A stretch of 64,000 nt of DNA, taken from assembly GCA_042569785.1 (NCBI GenBank), contig JBHPGW010000002.1, forward strand, positions 1 to 64,000. The letters are read 5' to 3'. Under the pieces are notes generated by a model. The model was not told the origin of the DNA and searched no databases. It saw nothing but the letters and a program-made list of their open reading frames with translations. The translations under genes were made by a program, and so were the position numbers. Shown piece by piece: positions 63,014-64,000 of this stretch. Numbering within the stretch: the first letter of the stretch is position 1; each line of letters opens with the position of its first letter. Source of the stretch: JBHPGW01 sp042569785 (GTDB lineage Bacteria; Planctomycetota; Phycisphaerae; Sedimentisphaerales; Anaerobacaceae).

Positions 63014-64000
63014 TATCGATTGAAGATAAGCTCTCGCAGTTGTTTTAATTTTTGAAAGGAGTTTTTATAGTTGAGATTCTCGGTAAGCAGGCCGCTCTCG
63101 GCAATAATACTGTCTTTTCTATCTGCAAGATTGGAATATGATACACAATCGACAAAAGGCTTACTAAGTGCGATCCTGTAAAATTGCTCGATCCACTGGC
63201 CCTGCTGGAGTTGGCCCCAGTTGCCGAACAAATTATCCGGTTCGCCATTGCTATTTGAATCACCGCTTTGGCCTGGTATTTCAACATCGCTTATATATAG
63301 AGGTTTACCGAGGTTCGCGAAATAATCCAGAACCGCCGAGACCTGCAACATATCTCTCGGCAGCATTCCATTCTGTTTTTTGCCGAACCGCATCTGAAGC
63401 CCGAATGCGTTAAAATTAATACCGCTTTGGGCAACCATATCCAGATACACCAAAGGCGGTATGGTATGCGGAACTGACGAATAATACTCACCCCAGGGAT
63501 TGGAAATTTCTATTATCCTAATGGCCCTGTCGGAAGTTTGCTTGACTGCCATGTTAGAGGCCCGTGTCATTTCCAGAACCTGCTCAAAGCTGAAACCGAA
63601 ATGGTTATAGATATTGAGCCCGCTTATAACACGCCACGCACGGACACTGCCGGCATATCGACCTACAACTTCGGTAAGAAATTGATACGCGGCGTCCCGA
63701 ATCTTACCAAAGCTCATTGACTTATGCAGCAGCCATTTCGGCAGATATTGTTTCGAGAAACAAAGTAAGGGGCCGGCTGCTATAGCAAGCTTTCGCCTGG
63801 CAAGCACATTAACACAAGTATCAAGGGCCGAAAAATCATACACGCCCTTTTCCGATTCTATTTGAGCCCAGTTCACAGGTATGGTGACAAAACCGAACAG
63901 TTCCATAAGCTTGTTGATATATTTCGGATTATGTATCTGTCCGGGCTCTACCGTACAGCCAAGACATCCCCTGCCGAATCCCCTGCTTTTGCACCTGGCG
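63013..64000 (-). CDS. GH10-like glycoside hydrolase, 5' end beyond the window
   Basis: The frame stays open past the ATG at 63906 to the right edge, adding ARCKSRGFGRGCLGCTVEPG..NPKYINKL, so the ATG is internal. The sequence resembles GH10 endo-xylanase-type TIM barrels: VTIPVNWAQIESEKGVYDFSALD, VRAWRVISGLN (acid/base region usually WDVVNE; altered), and YISDVEIPGQSGDSN (nucleophile region, usual ITELDI). The acid/base Glu is not evident, so activity is uncertain. Confidence 0.75.
   Translation of the reverse strand, partial: ARCKSRGFGRGCLGCTVEPGQIHNPKYINKLMELFGFVTIPVNWAQIESEKGVYDFSALDTCVNVLARRKLAIAAGPLLCFSKQYLPKWLLHKSMSFGKIRDAAYQFLTEVVGRYAGSVRAWRVISGLNIYNHFGFSFEQVLEMTRASNMAVKQTSDRAIRIIEISNPWGEYYSSVPHTIPPLVYLDMVAQSGINFNAFGLQMRFGKKQNGMLPRDMLQVSAVLDYFANLGKPLYISDVEIPGQSGDSNSNGEPDNLFGNWGQLQQGQWIEQFYRIALSKPFVDCVSYSNLADRKDSIIAESGLLTENLNYKNSFQKLKQLRELIFNR

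Overview
The window is bacterial chromosome, most likely from a marine or sediment planctomycete of the Phycisphaerae/Sedimentisphaerales type. This is an inference from gene content: a groEL-groES-groEL heat-shock operon, secreted LamG/PKD proteins ending in a single dockerin-like Asp repeat, a GH130 enzyme, a GH10-like enzyme, a CBM9-like/beta-helix polysaccharide enzyme, and several ECF sigma/anti-sigma pairs. No rRNA or taxonomic marker was searched.

Layout. Positions 1-1575 hold a broken bioA locus: one copy has an internally inverted segment, a second is only a 3' remnant, and a secreted unknown protein lies between. Positions 1630-8403 carry a MITE-like element touching the glmS stop codon, glmS, hisHF, a GH130 phosphorylase and an LtaS/MdoB-like membrane phosphatase or transferase. 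The 8404-8952 gap holds a strong sigma-54 promoter followed by a structured, doubly terminated short transcript. Then come a long thiE, a sodium:solute symporter with an unusual hydrophilic insert, an IS1380-family element, an SDR and a secreted beta-helix enzyme. Positions 17661-21702 are dnaA with a candidate oriC, rsmB and fmt. Positions 22208-28267 hold a PAS/sigma-54 activator, nikR, and a nickel-uptake operon (porin, fused NikMN, NikQ, NikO) with a repeated candidate operator.

Positions 28360-37820 are a 9.4-kb integrative element in a tRNA-Lys(CTT) gene, bounded by 50-bp direct repeats. Both ends carry tyrosine recombinases. The integrase frame runs through the att core, so excision would exchange its last 5 residues for a 69-residue tail coded at the other end and place it directly upstream of the second recombinase gene. 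The element also carries lipoproteins, a large LamG/PKD protein preceded by a structured leader RNA, an AlpA-like regulator, a zinc-ribbon ORF interrupted by TGA, a YdaU-like replication protein and an XRE repressor.

Positions 38113-53829 return to core chromosome: ECF sigma and anti-sigma, an isochorismatase-like hydrolase, the heat-shock operon (groEL1-groES-groEL2-dnaJ-grpE-fmdB), pyrE, purB, an aldo-keto reductase, trxB, a PilZ protein, and psd-pssA. Positions 54127-64000 hold a ChaN/TIKI-like lipoprotein, two tandem diverged ECF sigma/anti-sigma modules, a frameshifted secreted protein, an ASCH protein, an EamA transporter, an SGNH hydrolase, a helix-hairpin-helix protein and a GH10-like enzyme cut by the right edge.
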